A stretch of DNA of 64,000 nucleotides from Streptomyces mobaraensis (GTDB taxonomy: Bacteria; Actinomycetota; Actinomycetes; Streptomycetales; Streptomycetaceae): the NCBI RefSeq assembly GCF_020099395.1, contig NZ_CP083590.1, positions 1-64,000 of the forward strand, given 5' to 3'. The translations under genes and the position numbers were made by a program. A model generated the notes under the pieces. It was not told the DNA's origin. It was given only the letters and a program-made list of their open reading frames with translations, and searched no databases. Shown piece after piece: positions 8,920 to 17,156 of this stretch; positions within the stretch are counted from its first letter, which is position 1, and every line of letters starts with the position of its first letter.

Positions 8920-9681
8920 ATGGCCTGGCCGATCGCGGAAGTCGCCCGGATGTCGGGGGTGACGGCCCGGACCCTGCGGCACTACGACGATATCGATCTG
9001 TTGCCGCCCGCCTGGATCGGAGCCAACGGTCACCGCTACTACGAGGAACGCCAACTGCTGCGGCTGCAGCAGATACTCGTGCTGCGGCCCCTGGGGCTGG
9101 GACTGTCCGAGATCGGCCGGATTCTGGCCGCCCACGTCGACGAAGTGGACGCCCTGCGGCGCCATCACCGCCGGCTGCTCGCCGAACGCGACCGGCTCGA
9201 TGCCCTGGCCGGTACCGTCGCCCGCACGATCACCGAACTGAAGCAGTCCAGGAAGGACGGCACAGACATGATCGGCATCAGCCGGCCGGAGAACCTGTTC
9301 GAGGGCATCCGGCCTGCCCGCTGCATGAAAATCCTGCACGGTTTCCCCGAGCTGGTCGGGGCCGTCGAACGGCGCACCGCGGCGTTGAGCGGGGCCTAGA
9401 TCGAGGCCGACGAGCACGAGCGCACGGCGCAGATGATCCGGCTGGCGGAGCTGCTGGCCGTCGGCCTGCCCGCTGACGCCGATGCGGTGCAGGTCTCGGT
9501 GGACGCCCAGTACCGGACGCTGGCCCGGAGCCGGGCAGCCACCGCTGAGGAGTACCGCGCGATCGGGCGTTGCTGCGTGGAAGACGAGCACTGGCGGGCG
9601 GTGTACGAGTCGATCGCACCGGGTCTGGCCGCGTACCAGCGGGAAGCCATCGAGGTATACGCCACGGCTCGACTGCGCTGA
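8920..9681 (+). pseudogene. TipA-like MerR-family regulator split by an amber codon
   Basis: The frame runs for 253 sense codons, the usual size of TipAL proteins, but codon 160 is TAG (9397-9399). Residues 1-70 are a MerR DNA-binding domain (IAEVARMSGVTARTLRHYDD). A coiled helix with RRHHRRLLAERDRLD follows, then a TipAS-like drug-binding domain in two pieces (ISRPENLFEGIR... and, after the stop, IEADEHERTAQMIRLAELL...CVEDEHWRAVYESIAPG). Both halves are in the same frame, so one base substitution (for instance GAG to TAG) explains the break. The upstream half could still make a 159-residue DNA-binding fragment. GAGG at 8911-8914 supports the ATG at 8920. Confidence 0.85.
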
Positions 9682-9748
9682 GCGGGTGGGCCGCTGCCAC
9701 GGGGGTGCAGCGGCCCCCCTCGGATACCGAACGCGGCGGTGTAGTGAT

Positions 9749-10256
9749 GGCTCCGCTGTAGCGGACGAGCGAGACCTTGTTGGACGACAGCGACCCTGGC
9801 CGGTGTGCCCGGTACACCGCCAGCGGCTCGGTCAACCCGCGGGCCTCGAAGCCGTCCCGCAGGATGCTCAGCCACAGTGCACAGTCCTGGCAGTTCGGCA
9901 TTTCCGGCATGAGCCGTGTGCCGAGGACCGTGCGGTCGTACATGGCCGTCAAGGCGCCGATGTAGTCGCGGCGCAGCAGTGTGGGGTAGTCCACGCGCGG
10001 CCGGGCCGGCACCACCCGGCCGTTGGGTACGAAGTCGGCGGCCTCACCACCGTAGTCGGCGTCCACCTTGTAGTAGGACGTGTACGTCGGCGGCGCATCG
10101 TCGGCCTTCGCGAAGGCGAGCTGCCGCTCCAGCTTCTCCGGCAGGCACAGGTCGTCGGAGTCGAGGAAGGCGACGTAGCTCTCCCTGGCCCGCTCCATGG
10201 GCGAGGTTGCGGGCGCGGCCCGCGCCGCCCTGCTCAGGCTTGTCGTCGCCGGCCAA
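9749..10256 (-). pseudogene. Family 2 glycosyltransferase fragment, frameshifted
   Basis: The main piece (from 10198 down) carries the GT2 signature YVAFLDSDD, then LRRDYIGALTAMYDR, CQDCALWLSILRDGFEARGL and EPLAVYRAHRPGSLSSNK. The preceding piece GGAGRARN, part of the usual GG..AARN..I..A.GEY motif, lies in a different frame just upstream, with a one-base shift at about 10198. The N-terminal nucleotide-binding strand and the C-terminal end are missing. This is a truncated and frameshifted remnant. Confidence 0.75.
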
Positions 10257-10293
10257 GGCTACGGGGGCTGCCGCTCGCCGTGCGCGCCGCCGA

Positions 10294-10881
10294 TCAGCTT
10301 GTCGCCTTGTCGCCGGGAGTGTCTCTTCTCTTCAGGACCTCCAGTCCGGATTCGCGCATCACGCGATCCGTGGTTTCGGCGAGGGAGCTGTCGGCGGGAA
10401 TCACCGTCTCGACGCCGCCGGGAAGCAGATCCAGAGGCCGGTACCAGTCCCGCATCTCGGTCTCACCGTACTCGTTGGCCTGCGGCTTGGTGGCGTGCCG
10501 GCGCAGTGTCTCCTCGAAGGGCACATTGAGGTAGTACAGGTGGTTGTGGCCTCGGTGGTCGCGGCAGAGCGCTTCGATCATCGGCCCGTAGTGTGCGGTG
10601 TAGAGGATGCCTTCGAGGACGACGTGGAACCCTTGGTCCAGGGCGTAGCGGGCAGTGAGGTTGATCAGTCCGATGTTGGCACCGTCGGGGGTGTCGCGTT
10701 CGCGGAGCACCACACGGCGGAGGTTGTCCTGGCCGACCAGGGCTATGCCCCGGCCGTACCGCTCGCGCAGTTCGGCGGCCACCGTCGTCTTGCCGGAGGC
10801 GGAGTTGCCGCGCAAGACGATCAGCCGAGTGTCGGCGGTGCCGGCGAGGTTGTGGGCGAACGCAAAGGGCGGGCTTGTCAC
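10294..10881 (-). CDS. P-loop kinase-like protein
   Basis: A protein of 195 residues with a Walker A loop GNSASGKTT near residue 26, the segment GLINLTARYALDQGFHVVLEG typical of small-molecule and zeta-toxin/CPT-like kinases, and a lid region LRRHATKPQA. It probably phosphorylates a small metabolite or nucleoside; the substrate cannot be read from the sequence. The start is a GTG without a good ribosome binding site. It is the last gene of a three-gene minus-strand set after two Nudix genes, with a 31-base gap. That gap holds a 21-bp tandem duplication (10883-10924). Confidence 0.75.
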   Translation of the reverse strand: MTSPPFAFAHNLAGTADTRLIVLRGNSASGKTTVAAELRERYGRGIALVGQDNLRRVVLRERDTPDGANIGLINLTARYALDQGFHVVLEGILYTAHYGPMIEALCRDHRGHNHLYYLNVPFEETLRRHATKPQANEYGETEMRDWYRPLDLLPGGVETVIPADSSLAETTDRVMRESGLEVLKRRDTPGDKATS

Positions 10882-10882
10882 C

Positions 10883-10924
10883 TTGTCGAGGTTATCCGTC
10901 GTGTTGTCGAGGCTATCCGTCGTG
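10883..10924. repeat. 21-bp tandem duplication
   Basis: Two adjacent 21-base copies (10883-10903 and 10904-10924) differ at one base. The right copy covers the stop codon and last codons of the upstream minus-strand Nudix gene, so the duplication added material just after its end. Confidence 0.8.
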
Positions 10925-11476
10925 TGCCGGTCGGGTGGCGCGGGTCCTGCGGCGGGCGTACATCAGGATGGCGGCGATGGTGGCTCCGTAGACGATGCGC
11001 CCGTCCGTCGCGGCGTCGACCGCTTCGTCGAGGGGCCACCACTCCACGGTCAGTCCCGTCTCCGTCGCTGAGAGCGTTTGGGCGCCGAGGGTGAGGCCGG
11101 TGGCCGTGTAGAGGTGGAGGCGGGCCACGTTGTTCGTCATCAGTGCGAGCTCGGCGAAGGGCCGCCAGGTAGTGGCGGTGACGCCGGCCTCCTCGGCGAG
11201 CTCGCGGCGGGCGGCGGCCTCGGGGGCTTCACCGTGCTCGATGGCGCCGGCGGGGATGGTCAGCACGGTGCCGTGGACGTAAGTGGGCTGGCGGACGAGC
11301 GCGATACGGCCTTGGTCGTCTTCGGCGATGGTGGCGGCCCCGTCGGGCACCTCGACGACGCGGAAGGTGCCGCGGGCGCCGTCGGGCTGGATGACGGCGT
11401 CCTCGTGGACGCGTAGTCCCCCACGATCGAGGATGGTGGTTCGGGACGTCTGTGACCAGGAGGGGTGCGTCGTCAA
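10913..11476 (-). CDS. Nudix hydrolase (ADP-ribose pyrophosphatase-like)
   Basis: A protein of 187 residues with a complete Nudix box, reading GAIEHGE followed after seven residues by RELAEEAGV, which fits Gx5Ex7REUxEExGU. The preceding VRQPTYVHGTVLTIPAG is typical of ADP-sugar pyrophosphatases. It would hydrolyse nucleoside diphosphate derivatives using divalent metal. TTG at 11476 follows GGGAGA on the minus strand. The stop of the upstream Nudix gene is only 14 bases away, so the two are co-transcribed. Confidence 0.85.
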   Translation of the reverse strand: MTTHPSWSQTSRTTILDRGGLRVHEDAVIQPDGARGTFRVVEVPDGAATIAEDDQGRIALVRQPTYVHGTVLTIPAGAIEHGEAPEAAARRELAEEAGVTATTWRPFAELALMTNNVARLHLYTATGLTLGAQTLSATETGLTVEWWPLDEAVDAATDGRIVYGATIAAILMYARRRTRATRPAHDG

Positions 11477-11490
11477 GGTGGTCTCCCTCG

Positions 11491-11910
11491 TCAGCGGGAT
11501 CGCTGCCCGTACCAGGTGGCGATGGACCTCTTGTAGCCGTCGGGCATGTTCAGCCCCGGCACCTCGTCGGCCGTGAACAGGCCGACATCCCTGTGCTCAT
11601 GGCTGAGGACCGGCTTCTCGTACGGGGTGAGCACGGTACAGCCGTAGGTGATGATCACGACACGGCGGCCGGGCAACGGTTCGTAGATCCACACGCCGCC
11701 GTCGATGAGCGGGCCGGCAGCCACCTGCCAGCGGGCCTCCTCCCACAGCTCGCGCTCGACGGTCGCCTCCGGGCTGTGATCGCCCGGCTCCAGGCGGCCC
11801 CCGGGCAGCTCCCACTCGTCCCGTTCGTTGCGGAGCAGCAGCACGCGCTGCCGACTGCCGAGGGCGACGGCTTTGACGGAGACGGGCCAGAGCGGGAGCG
11901 TGTAGGTCAT
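11491..11910 (-). CDS. Nudix hydrolase, small
   Basis: A protein of 139 residues, near the minimum for the fold. The box GGRLEPGD...ERELWEEA deviates from consensus: Asp replaces the first Glu and one extra residue lies before RELxEE. The metal-binding REL-EE core is retained. It probably removes a damaged or signalling nucleotide. It is first in the Nudix-Nudix-kinase operon, with its promoter expected in 11911-11984. The paralogous pair in tandem suggests processing of one nucleotide-derived compound. Confidence 0.8.
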   Translation of the reverse strand: MTYTLPLWPVSVKAVALGSRQRVLLLRNERDEWELPGGRLEPGDHSPEATVERELWEEARWQVAAGPLIDGGVWIYEPLPGRRVVIITYGCTVLTPYEKPVLSHEHRDVGLFTADEVPGLNMPDGYKRSIATWYGQRSR

Positions 11911-11984
11911 CGGTTCCGCCCTTCACGGAGCATCGCCGGTCGAGGACGTGCGGAACCTAGCACGCGATACACGAATGATGCCGC

Positions 11985-12560
11985 TCAATCGAGGAGTTGA
12001 GCGCCTACCCGCCGAATCCTGCCGAGCTGGCGATCAGATGTACCGCGAAGACGCCAGGGGCTTCCTTCTCCGGCAGGTAGATGTCGCGGATCGCGACGAC
12101 GAGCTGGTCGTGGGCCATGTCCAGGCCACCGGTCGCGGCCGCGGCCTCCGCGTCGAGCATCGTGTGAAGGACTCGTGTTCGCAACCTTGGTGGCACAGGT
12201 GGTGAGGGTGCCGTCACCACAGCCGATCCGCAGGGAGTCTTCCGGCGGCGATCCTGCGGGTCTTGGCGCAGCCGGCGCGGACCTCGACGGTTCGCGCCGC
12301 CGGCGATCAACTCGTGGTAGGGCCAGACGCCCGACGCGCCGTGGCCGGTACGGCGCAAGACGCCCAGGCTGACGCTCCGGTGGTCTAGGCGCCATTCGAC
12401 CGCGCCGCCCGCTACCGTCTGCATCCGGCGGTCGGTGAAGTCCTCGGCGCCTTTGCCAGAGACACAGGGGCAATCAGGCTCTGGATCCCATCCTCCTCCA
12501 GCCGATCACCGATCACACCTTCTTCGAGCGGCCGCAGGGCCGGCTCGGGCGGCGCGGCGC
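11985..12560 (-). pseudogene. Decayed gene of unknown family, several frameshifts
   Basis: Three protein-like pieces follow each other on the minus strand in different frames. First comes LRPLEEGVIGDRLEEDGIQS with SLIAPVSLAK (to about 12450). Then GAEDFTDRRMQTVAGG, DHRSVSLGVLRRTG and DIYLPEKEAPGVFAVHLIAS (12424-12005). Last is RRVGAQLLD (to 11985). Read together they look like one soluble protein of about 190 residues. I do not recognise the family. At least two indels break it. Confidence 0.5.
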
Positions 12561-12672
12561 CGGTGCGGACCGGGAAGGGCGGACGGGTAGCCGGCGCACT
12601 TCGTCGCGTTCGCTCTGCTGCCTCTCTGTACCTGCCACGGATCGACGAGTGGCGTGCTGGCATCCTGTCCGT

Positions 12673-13167
12673 GTGACCGAGAACGATGTGGATCGAGATG
12701 TCGAGCGGGTCCGGGTGGTCTTCGAGCTGCCGCAGGGCTCGGATGGGTGGCCGCCAGCGCGCACGGAACGGCTGTGGGCGGTCCGCGTCAGCGAGGACAG
12801 GGCCCGGCTGGACAACATCCCGTTCTTCGTCCGAGGCTTCGCGTTGGGTGATGTCGTGCGCTTCGCGGCGGACGCCGACGGTGTGCTGCAGGTGAAGGAG
12901 GCCGTGGAGTACTCCGACAACTGCACGGTCCGGGTGATCCCCGCCGAAGGAGGTCATCTGGCGGAGAAGCGCCAGGCGGTTCTTGACGCGTTCGCTCCGC
13001 TGGGTGTGGACGGTGAAGGGCTCGGCCAGTTCGGGCTGGTCGCCTTGAACGTACCTGCCAGCGCCGACATCCCGCGGGTCAAGAGGCTTCTCGTAGGAGG
13101 AGAAGAGCTTGGCCGGTGGCACTACGAAGAGGGCTGTGTGACGCCGACCTGGCAGGTGGTCGAGTAG
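12673..13167 (+). CDS. DUF4265 domain protein
   Basis: A protein of about 164 residues matching the DUF4265 pattern: VRVVFELPQ.SDGWPP...ERLWAVRV near the start, then LDNIPFFVRGFALGDVVRF, a central beta-rich part (NCTVRVIP) and a C-terminal YEEGCVTPTWQ. The function is unknown; these proteins are often found near toxin-immunity and other accessory genes. The start is uncertain between GTG 12649 and GTG 12673. The second gives the usual N-terminus. It is intact although it borders decayed genes. Confidence 0.75.
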   Translation: MTENDVDRDVERVRVVFELPQGSDGWPPARTERLWAVRVSEDRARLDNIPFFVRGFALGDVVRFAADADGVLQVKEAVEYSDNCTVRVIPAEGGHLAEKRQAVLDAFAPLGVDGEGLGQFGLVALNVPASADIPRVKRLLVGGEELGRWHYEEGCVTPTWQVVE

Positions 13168-13667
13168 GGTCGCGGTCTCCCGAGTGTGACCTGATGTGAT
13201 CAGGCTTCGCTCCGGCGGGGGATGGGGGCATGCCCGGACGCGCTGATGCGATGCGGCTGATCCGGAGAGCTTCTTCGCGCTCGATCTCACCAAGCCACTT
13301 CTCGTCCTCGGCGTGTTGCCCGCGAGGTCAGGCTTCTTCGGATCGACGTCGCGGATGGGGCATCGGATGCACCATCCCGCGGTCGCATCGTGCGCCGCCG
13401 GAAGACCCCCACCGGGACGTGGTTCCACGAGGGGTCAGTGACCCTCTGGGCGCACGCCACCGTGAGGGGGAGAGGCATGGCCGAGCCCGCCGGCATCGTC
13501 TGCTCCGTCCCCGTCGAAGGGGCGGAAGCGTACCAGCGCGTGCCGATCCGACGGCGCCTGCCGCTCCCACCCGTACCCGTACCGGTCGGAGCCCCGCCAC
13601 TCCCCCGCCTCCGCCTCCGCCCCCGCCTCCGGAGCGCGAGAACGCGCCCCGGAGCCGGCAGGCCCGA
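13168..13667. other. Gene-free stretch with possible recombinase relic
   Basis: No intact gene. The minus strand reads HAEDEKWLGEIEREEALRIS around 13250-13330, which faintly resembles the C-terminal coil of large serine recombinases; this is weak. A 15-bp palindrome (CCTGAT-GTG-ATCAGG, 13190-13204) follows the DUF4265 stop and may act as a small terminator. Confidence 0.3.
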
Positions 13668-14486
13668 TCAGCCGATCGGCGGTGCGAGGTATTCCAGCGC
13701 GTAACCGTCGCCGGAGGGGGTTACGCGGGCGATGCCGGGCGAGTCGAGGTGGGCGCCGGCCACGAAGTGCTGCGGCTGGGACAGCTGTTGGAGGAGCTCC
13801 GCTCGCGCGGTGCGGGCCTGGGACTGGTCGCCGTCGAACTCCCAGGTCACGTTCGGCCGATCGAACTGGAGCGTCGGTACGTGAACGGTGTCGCCCCAGA
13901 CGAGAAGACGGCCGGCGCCGCTCCTGATCTCGTAGACGGTGTGACCGGGCGTATGGCCCGGTGCCGGGAGCGCGGTGGTCCAGTCGTTGATCGCGGTCTT
14001 CTCCGACACGGGTACGACCCGGTCGCGGATCGGCTCGAGCCGTCCCGTGAACACCGAGGTGTCGCCCGCGCCGATCCACACGCGCTCAAGCTTGGCGAAC
14101 GCCTCCGAACCGTCCGGCGTGATCAGGCCGCTCACGTGGTCCTCGTGTCGGTGGGTGATGGCCACGTCGGTGACACGCGCGCGGTCGATTCCCGCTTCGT
14201 CGAGCGCGTCGTAGATCAATCCCATGGTGGGGTCGTGCCAGACATCGGACGCGCCGGTGTCGATGAGAACCGACCGCGTGCCGTCGGTGACGAAGAAGGC
14301 GTTGACCGACAGCCGCAAGTTGCCGTCGGCCAGCGGAACGGTGGCCGGCAGCTCACCGAGCACGCACCCGTCCTCGTCGCGGAGCCGTGTCGGCGGCATG
14401 TCGATGTACCCGTCTCGCAACGAGACCACCTGGAGATCACCGAATTCGAACGTGGCATGGTGCCGGCCACTCGAGACCAAACGCAT
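13668..14486 (-). CDS. MBL-fold metallo-hydrolase
   Basis: A protein of 272 residues. It has the zinc motif THRHEDHVSG (HxHxDH), an upstream SVLIDTGASDVW loop, PAPGHTPGHT with the third histidine, and LVWGDTVH providing the bridging aspartate. No signal peptide is seen, so it acts in the cytoplasm. The substrate is unknown; quorum-quenching lactonases and other hydrolases share this layout. GGAGGGG lies just upstream of the ATG at 14486. It is divergent from the XRE-cupin regulator, which probably controls it. Confidence 0.85.
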   Translation of the reverse strand: MRLVSSGRHHATFEFGDLQVVSLRDGYIDMPPTRLRDEDGCVLGELPATVPLADGNLRLSVNAFFVTDGTRSVLIDTGASDVWHDPTMGLIYDALDEAGIDRARVTDVAITHRHEDHVSGLITPDGSEAFAKLERVWIGAGDTSVFTGRLEPIRDRVVPVSEKTAINDWTTALPAPGHTPGHTVYEIRSGAGRLLVWGDTVHVPTLQFDRPNVTWEFDGDQSQARTARAELLQQLSQPQHFVAGAHLDSPGIARVTPSGDGYALEYLAPPIG

Positions 14487-14540
14487 GGAACCCCTCCGTC
14501 ATGTCGGGCGCACACCGCGCATCTTCGATAGAAGAGCGTG

Positions 14541-14570
14541 TCTCCTTTAGGAGAGACCCCACACTGTGGG
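14541..14570. promoter_or_regulatory. Two operator-like palindromes between divergent genes
   Basis: TCTCCT-TT-AGGAGA (14541-14554) and CCCACA-C-TGTGGG (14558-14570) lie close together in the 114-base gap between the MBL hydrolase and the XRE-cupin regulator. Perfect 6-base arms with short centres fit binding by a dimeric helix-turn-helix protein. The neighbouring regulator is the obvious candidate. Confidence 0.45.
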
Positions 14571-14600
14571 CAGCGGGATACCTATCGATCGAGGAGCACG

Positions 14601-15209
14601 GTGGTCGAGCGAGACGGCGACACGGCCGAACCACAGCACGGTGACGACCTGGCCGGCGCGTTCGGCGGCAACGTGCGGCGACGCCGCGAGGAGGCGGGCC
14701 TGACGCTGGAGCAGTTGTCCACGCGGTCCTCGGTCAGCCGGGCGATGCTCTCCAAGGTCGAACGCGGTGAGAAGAGCCCGACGATCGGCGTCGCGTCCAG
14801 GATCGCCCACGCGCTCGACGCGTCGCTCTCGGACCTGATCGGCGCGCCGGCCGCCGCCGCGTCCGGTGTGGCCGTCGCCATGCGCGAGAACGAACGCCCC
14901 GTTTTCCGCGACCCGGAAACCGGCTTCGAACGGCACATCGTGTCAGCGGCCCCGGGCGCGGGACGAGCCGAGATGGTTCTCCACCACCTCCCCGCGCAGA
15001 TCTCCACCGGGCTGCTGCCCGCCTATCCCCCGGGTACGGAGAAACAACTCCTGGTGCTCCGAGGCACCCTCACCGTCGCGATCGGCGGGATCAACGAAAC
15101 CCTCCACGCCGGCGACTCCCTGTTTCTCCAAGCCGACGCGGACCATGGCTTCGCCAACCGGACGAGCGCGCCCTGCGAATACATCATGGTCATCTCCCGC
15201 CCGACCTGA
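14601..15209 (+). CDS. XRE-family regulator with cupin domain
   Basis: A protein of 202 residues. Residues 20-75 form a Cro/CI-type helix-turn-helix (GLTLEQLSTRSSVSRAMLSK, then GEKSPTIGVASRIAHALD). Residues 120-200 form a cupin (PGTEKQLLVLRGTLTVAIGG, LHAGDSLFLQADADHGFANR) that likely senses a small ligand. GTG 14601 with GAGGAG at 14591-14596 is preferred over the upstream ATG 14538. Proteins of this type usually repress a divergent catabolic or detoxification gene; here that is the MBL hydrolase. Confidence 0.88.
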   Translation: MVERDGDTAEPQHGDDLAGAFGGNVRRRREEAGLTLEQLSTRSSVSRAMLSKVERGEKSPTIGVASRIAHALDASLSDLIGAPAAAASGVAVAMRENERPVFRDPETGFERHIVSAAPGAGRAEMVLHHLPAQISTGLLPAYPPGTEKQLLVLRGTLTVAIGGINETLHAGDSLFLQADADHGFANRTSAPCEYIMVISRPT

Positions 15210-15426
15210 CCGACCACAGCCTGCGGACCTGGCTGGACAACACCGGCCGGAGCGATACCGACTCATGGCTTCTCTGAGAGAAATCCGGCCGACGAGCAGC
15301 TCCGTACGGTGGCAGGTCCGAAGGAACCGGGCGCCGGCCCCGGGAGCCGAGGTTGCCGAGTGCTCGGGTGTCAGTGCCTTGCGGCATGATCGGGGCTTGT
15401 CCGGAGTTTCATGAGAGGGGTACGTC

Positions 15427-16395
15427 TTGCCCGCGTCCGCCGAGTCCCTGATAGCCGAGGTGCCCGCCTTCGCGGCCCACGCCCGTACGGCGACGCTGCT
15501 GAGGCCCTCCGAGGGCGCTCCCGGCGTGCGGGACAGCTCCGTCGGTGGGCCCCTGCTCTGGCCCGCCGACGAGCCGTGGCCCGTGTGCCGGGCGCCGCAC
15601 GCGGTGCAGGTGCGCGAGAAGTTGACGGACGAGGAGCGCGAGAGCTGGCAGCGGATCGACCGGGCCATGAAGGAGCGGCGGCACCTGAATCCCGGCCGGA
15701 TATTCGAGGTCACCGAGGAAGAGGTCCTGATCCAGCAGCGGATCATGGCGGGCGCCTCGGTGCTCGATACGGTCGCCTGGGAGCGGATGCGCTGGGTGCA
15801 GGACACCTCCGGCCCGGGCGTGCCGATGGTGCCCGTCCTGCAGTTGTACGCGCGGGACGCCCCCGCGGCCGTCCCCTGGCCGGACGGCGCGGACGTCCTG
15901 CAGATGCTGTGGTGCCCGACCGAGCACAGTGACCCGCCGGGCCAGCCGCACTACTGGGGACCCATGGTCGCGCTGCGGTACCGGTCGTCGTCCGAGGTGG
16001 GGGCGGTGCTCGACCCGCCGCGACCGGACCGGGCCGACGAGTGCTACCTGCCCCGGCCCTGTGTCCTCGACCCCGTGGAGGTCATCGACCTGCCCGACCA
16101 GGACGAGATTCCCGACGCCCTCCACGCCGAGGGCGAGCGCTGGGCGGAGGCGCGTGGTGCCGAGTACCACCACGCGCTGGCCTGCCGTCCCGGCTGGAAG
16201 GCCGGCGGCTGGCCCAGCTGGCACCTCACCGACCTCATGCCCATCGACTGCACCTGTGGCGTCCGCATGCGGTTGCTCCTGACCGTGGACAGCAGCCACG
16301 ACGGCCCGGACGTCAGCGTGGGGCGCCACGGCGAGCTCCGCGTCTTCACCTGCCGGGCGGACCCGTCCCACCCCATCAGGCTCAACATCCAGTAG
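15427..16395 (+). CDS. YwqG-like (DUF1963) protein
   Basis: A protein of 322 residues, probably cytoplasmic. The segment VGGPLLWPADEPWPVC and the later VPVLQLYARDAP...WPDGADVLQMLWCP are typical of YwqG/DUF1963 proteins, whose role is unknown. A Cys-rich piece (PIDCTCGVRM, FTCRADPSHP) near the C-terminus could bind a metal. TTG 15427 follows AGAGGGG at 15413-15419. It is a single gene on the + strand. Confidence 0.75.
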   Translation: MPASAESLIAEVPAFAAHARTATLLRPSEGAPGVRDSSVGGPLLWPADEPWPVCRAPHAVQVREKLTDEERESWQRIDRAMKERRHLNPGRIFEVTEEEVLIQQRIMAGASVLDTVAWERMRWVQDTSGPGVPMVPVLQLYARDAPAAVPWPDGADVLQMLWCPTEHSDPPGQPHYWGPMVALRYRSSSEVGAVLDPPRPDRADECYLPRPCVLDPVEVIDLPDQDEIPDALHAEGERWAEARGAEYHHALACRPGWKAGGWPSWHLTDLMPIDCTCGVRMRLLLTVDSSHDGPDVSVGRHGELRVFTCRADPSHPIRLNIQ

Positions 16396-16557
16396 CGTTC
16401 ACCGGCCGGGTCGCAGGCGCATGGCGGTAGTTCCACCGCCGGCGGCGTCCATGCCGTGATGCCCCCGTACGGCTGCTCAGTGGGCAGGCTTCCGGTCTTC
16501 GGCGGCTGCCGGCGGTCTCCAAGCCCGCCCCGACGCGACCGCGTTGGGGCACGTACG

Positions 16558-16968
16558 TCAGCGGATGACCGTGACGTGCGGCAGCGGCCGTTGCCATGTC
16601 CCCAGTTCCGCGACGAGGACCCGGCGTGCCGCCCGGCGGGCCCGATGCCAGCCTTCGCCGGTGGTGAGCGCCTCCCTCGTCCAGTCGGCGGTGTTCTCAG
16701 GACCGCTCATCTCGTGGAGGGCGGCGTCGATCTCCCGTAGATCAGGCAGGGCGCCGCGGCCGAGCCGCCCCTCCCCCACCAGCGTCTCCACCAGGCTGAA
16801 GGCGTCGTCGAAGTTCAGGGCGATCTCGTCCGGCGTCACCTCGTACTCGTCCAGCCAGGCGGCCTGGGCCGGGGCGTCCGCCGCCAGCAGGGTCAGCGAG
16901 TCGAGCAGCAGACGTCGGCGGAATGCGGAATGCGGGCTTTGCACAGCGCGATCCTCGCACGCGCTCAT
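16558..16968 (-). CDS. Small hypothetical protein
   Basis: A protein of 136 residues, acidic in the centre (LDEYEVTPDEIALNFDDAF), mainly helical, without signal or membrane segment. I do not recognise the family; size, acidity and the DEIALNFDDAF stretch recall immunity-type proteins, which is only an impression. It starts at ATG 16968. A strong hairpin at 16995-17029 separates it from the pum cluster. Confidence 0.55.
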   Translation of the reverse strand: MSACEDRAVQSPHSAFRRRLLLDSLTLLAADAPAQAAWLDEYEVTPDEIALNFDDAFSLVETLVGEGRLGRGALPDLREIDAALHEMSGPENTADWTREALTTGEGWHRARRAARRVLVAELGTWQRPLPHVTVIR

Positions 16969-16994
16969 CCGTCCGTGTTCGCCGTGCTCGTACT

Positions 16995-17029
16995 GCGGCC
17001 CGGCCGCCCGGGTGGGCGGGCCGGGCCGC
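16995..17029. terminator. Strong hairpin at the left border of the pum cluster
   Basis: An 11-bp perfect stem (16995-17005 with 17019-17029) continues after a one-base bulge into four more pairs, with a 4-base loop. It lies about 130 bases after the stop of the pumE-like gene on the minus strand. It would end transcription leaving the cluster. Confidence 0.6.
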
Positions 17030-17156
17030 TATTGCCCGGTGACGCGTCGCCGCGTCGCCGTGGCACCCCTTGGTCGGACCGGATTCTCGGTGACATCTCG
17101 GGTCGGCGGTCGCCTAGAGGTGTCCGCGGTGGCAGGCCGCGGAAGTCTTGGGTGGG

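Noticed and set aside
13230..14531. A 433-codon + strand frame over the MBL hydrolase
   Set aside because: The minus-strand gene carries a complete HxHxDH zinc site and a good ribosome binding site.
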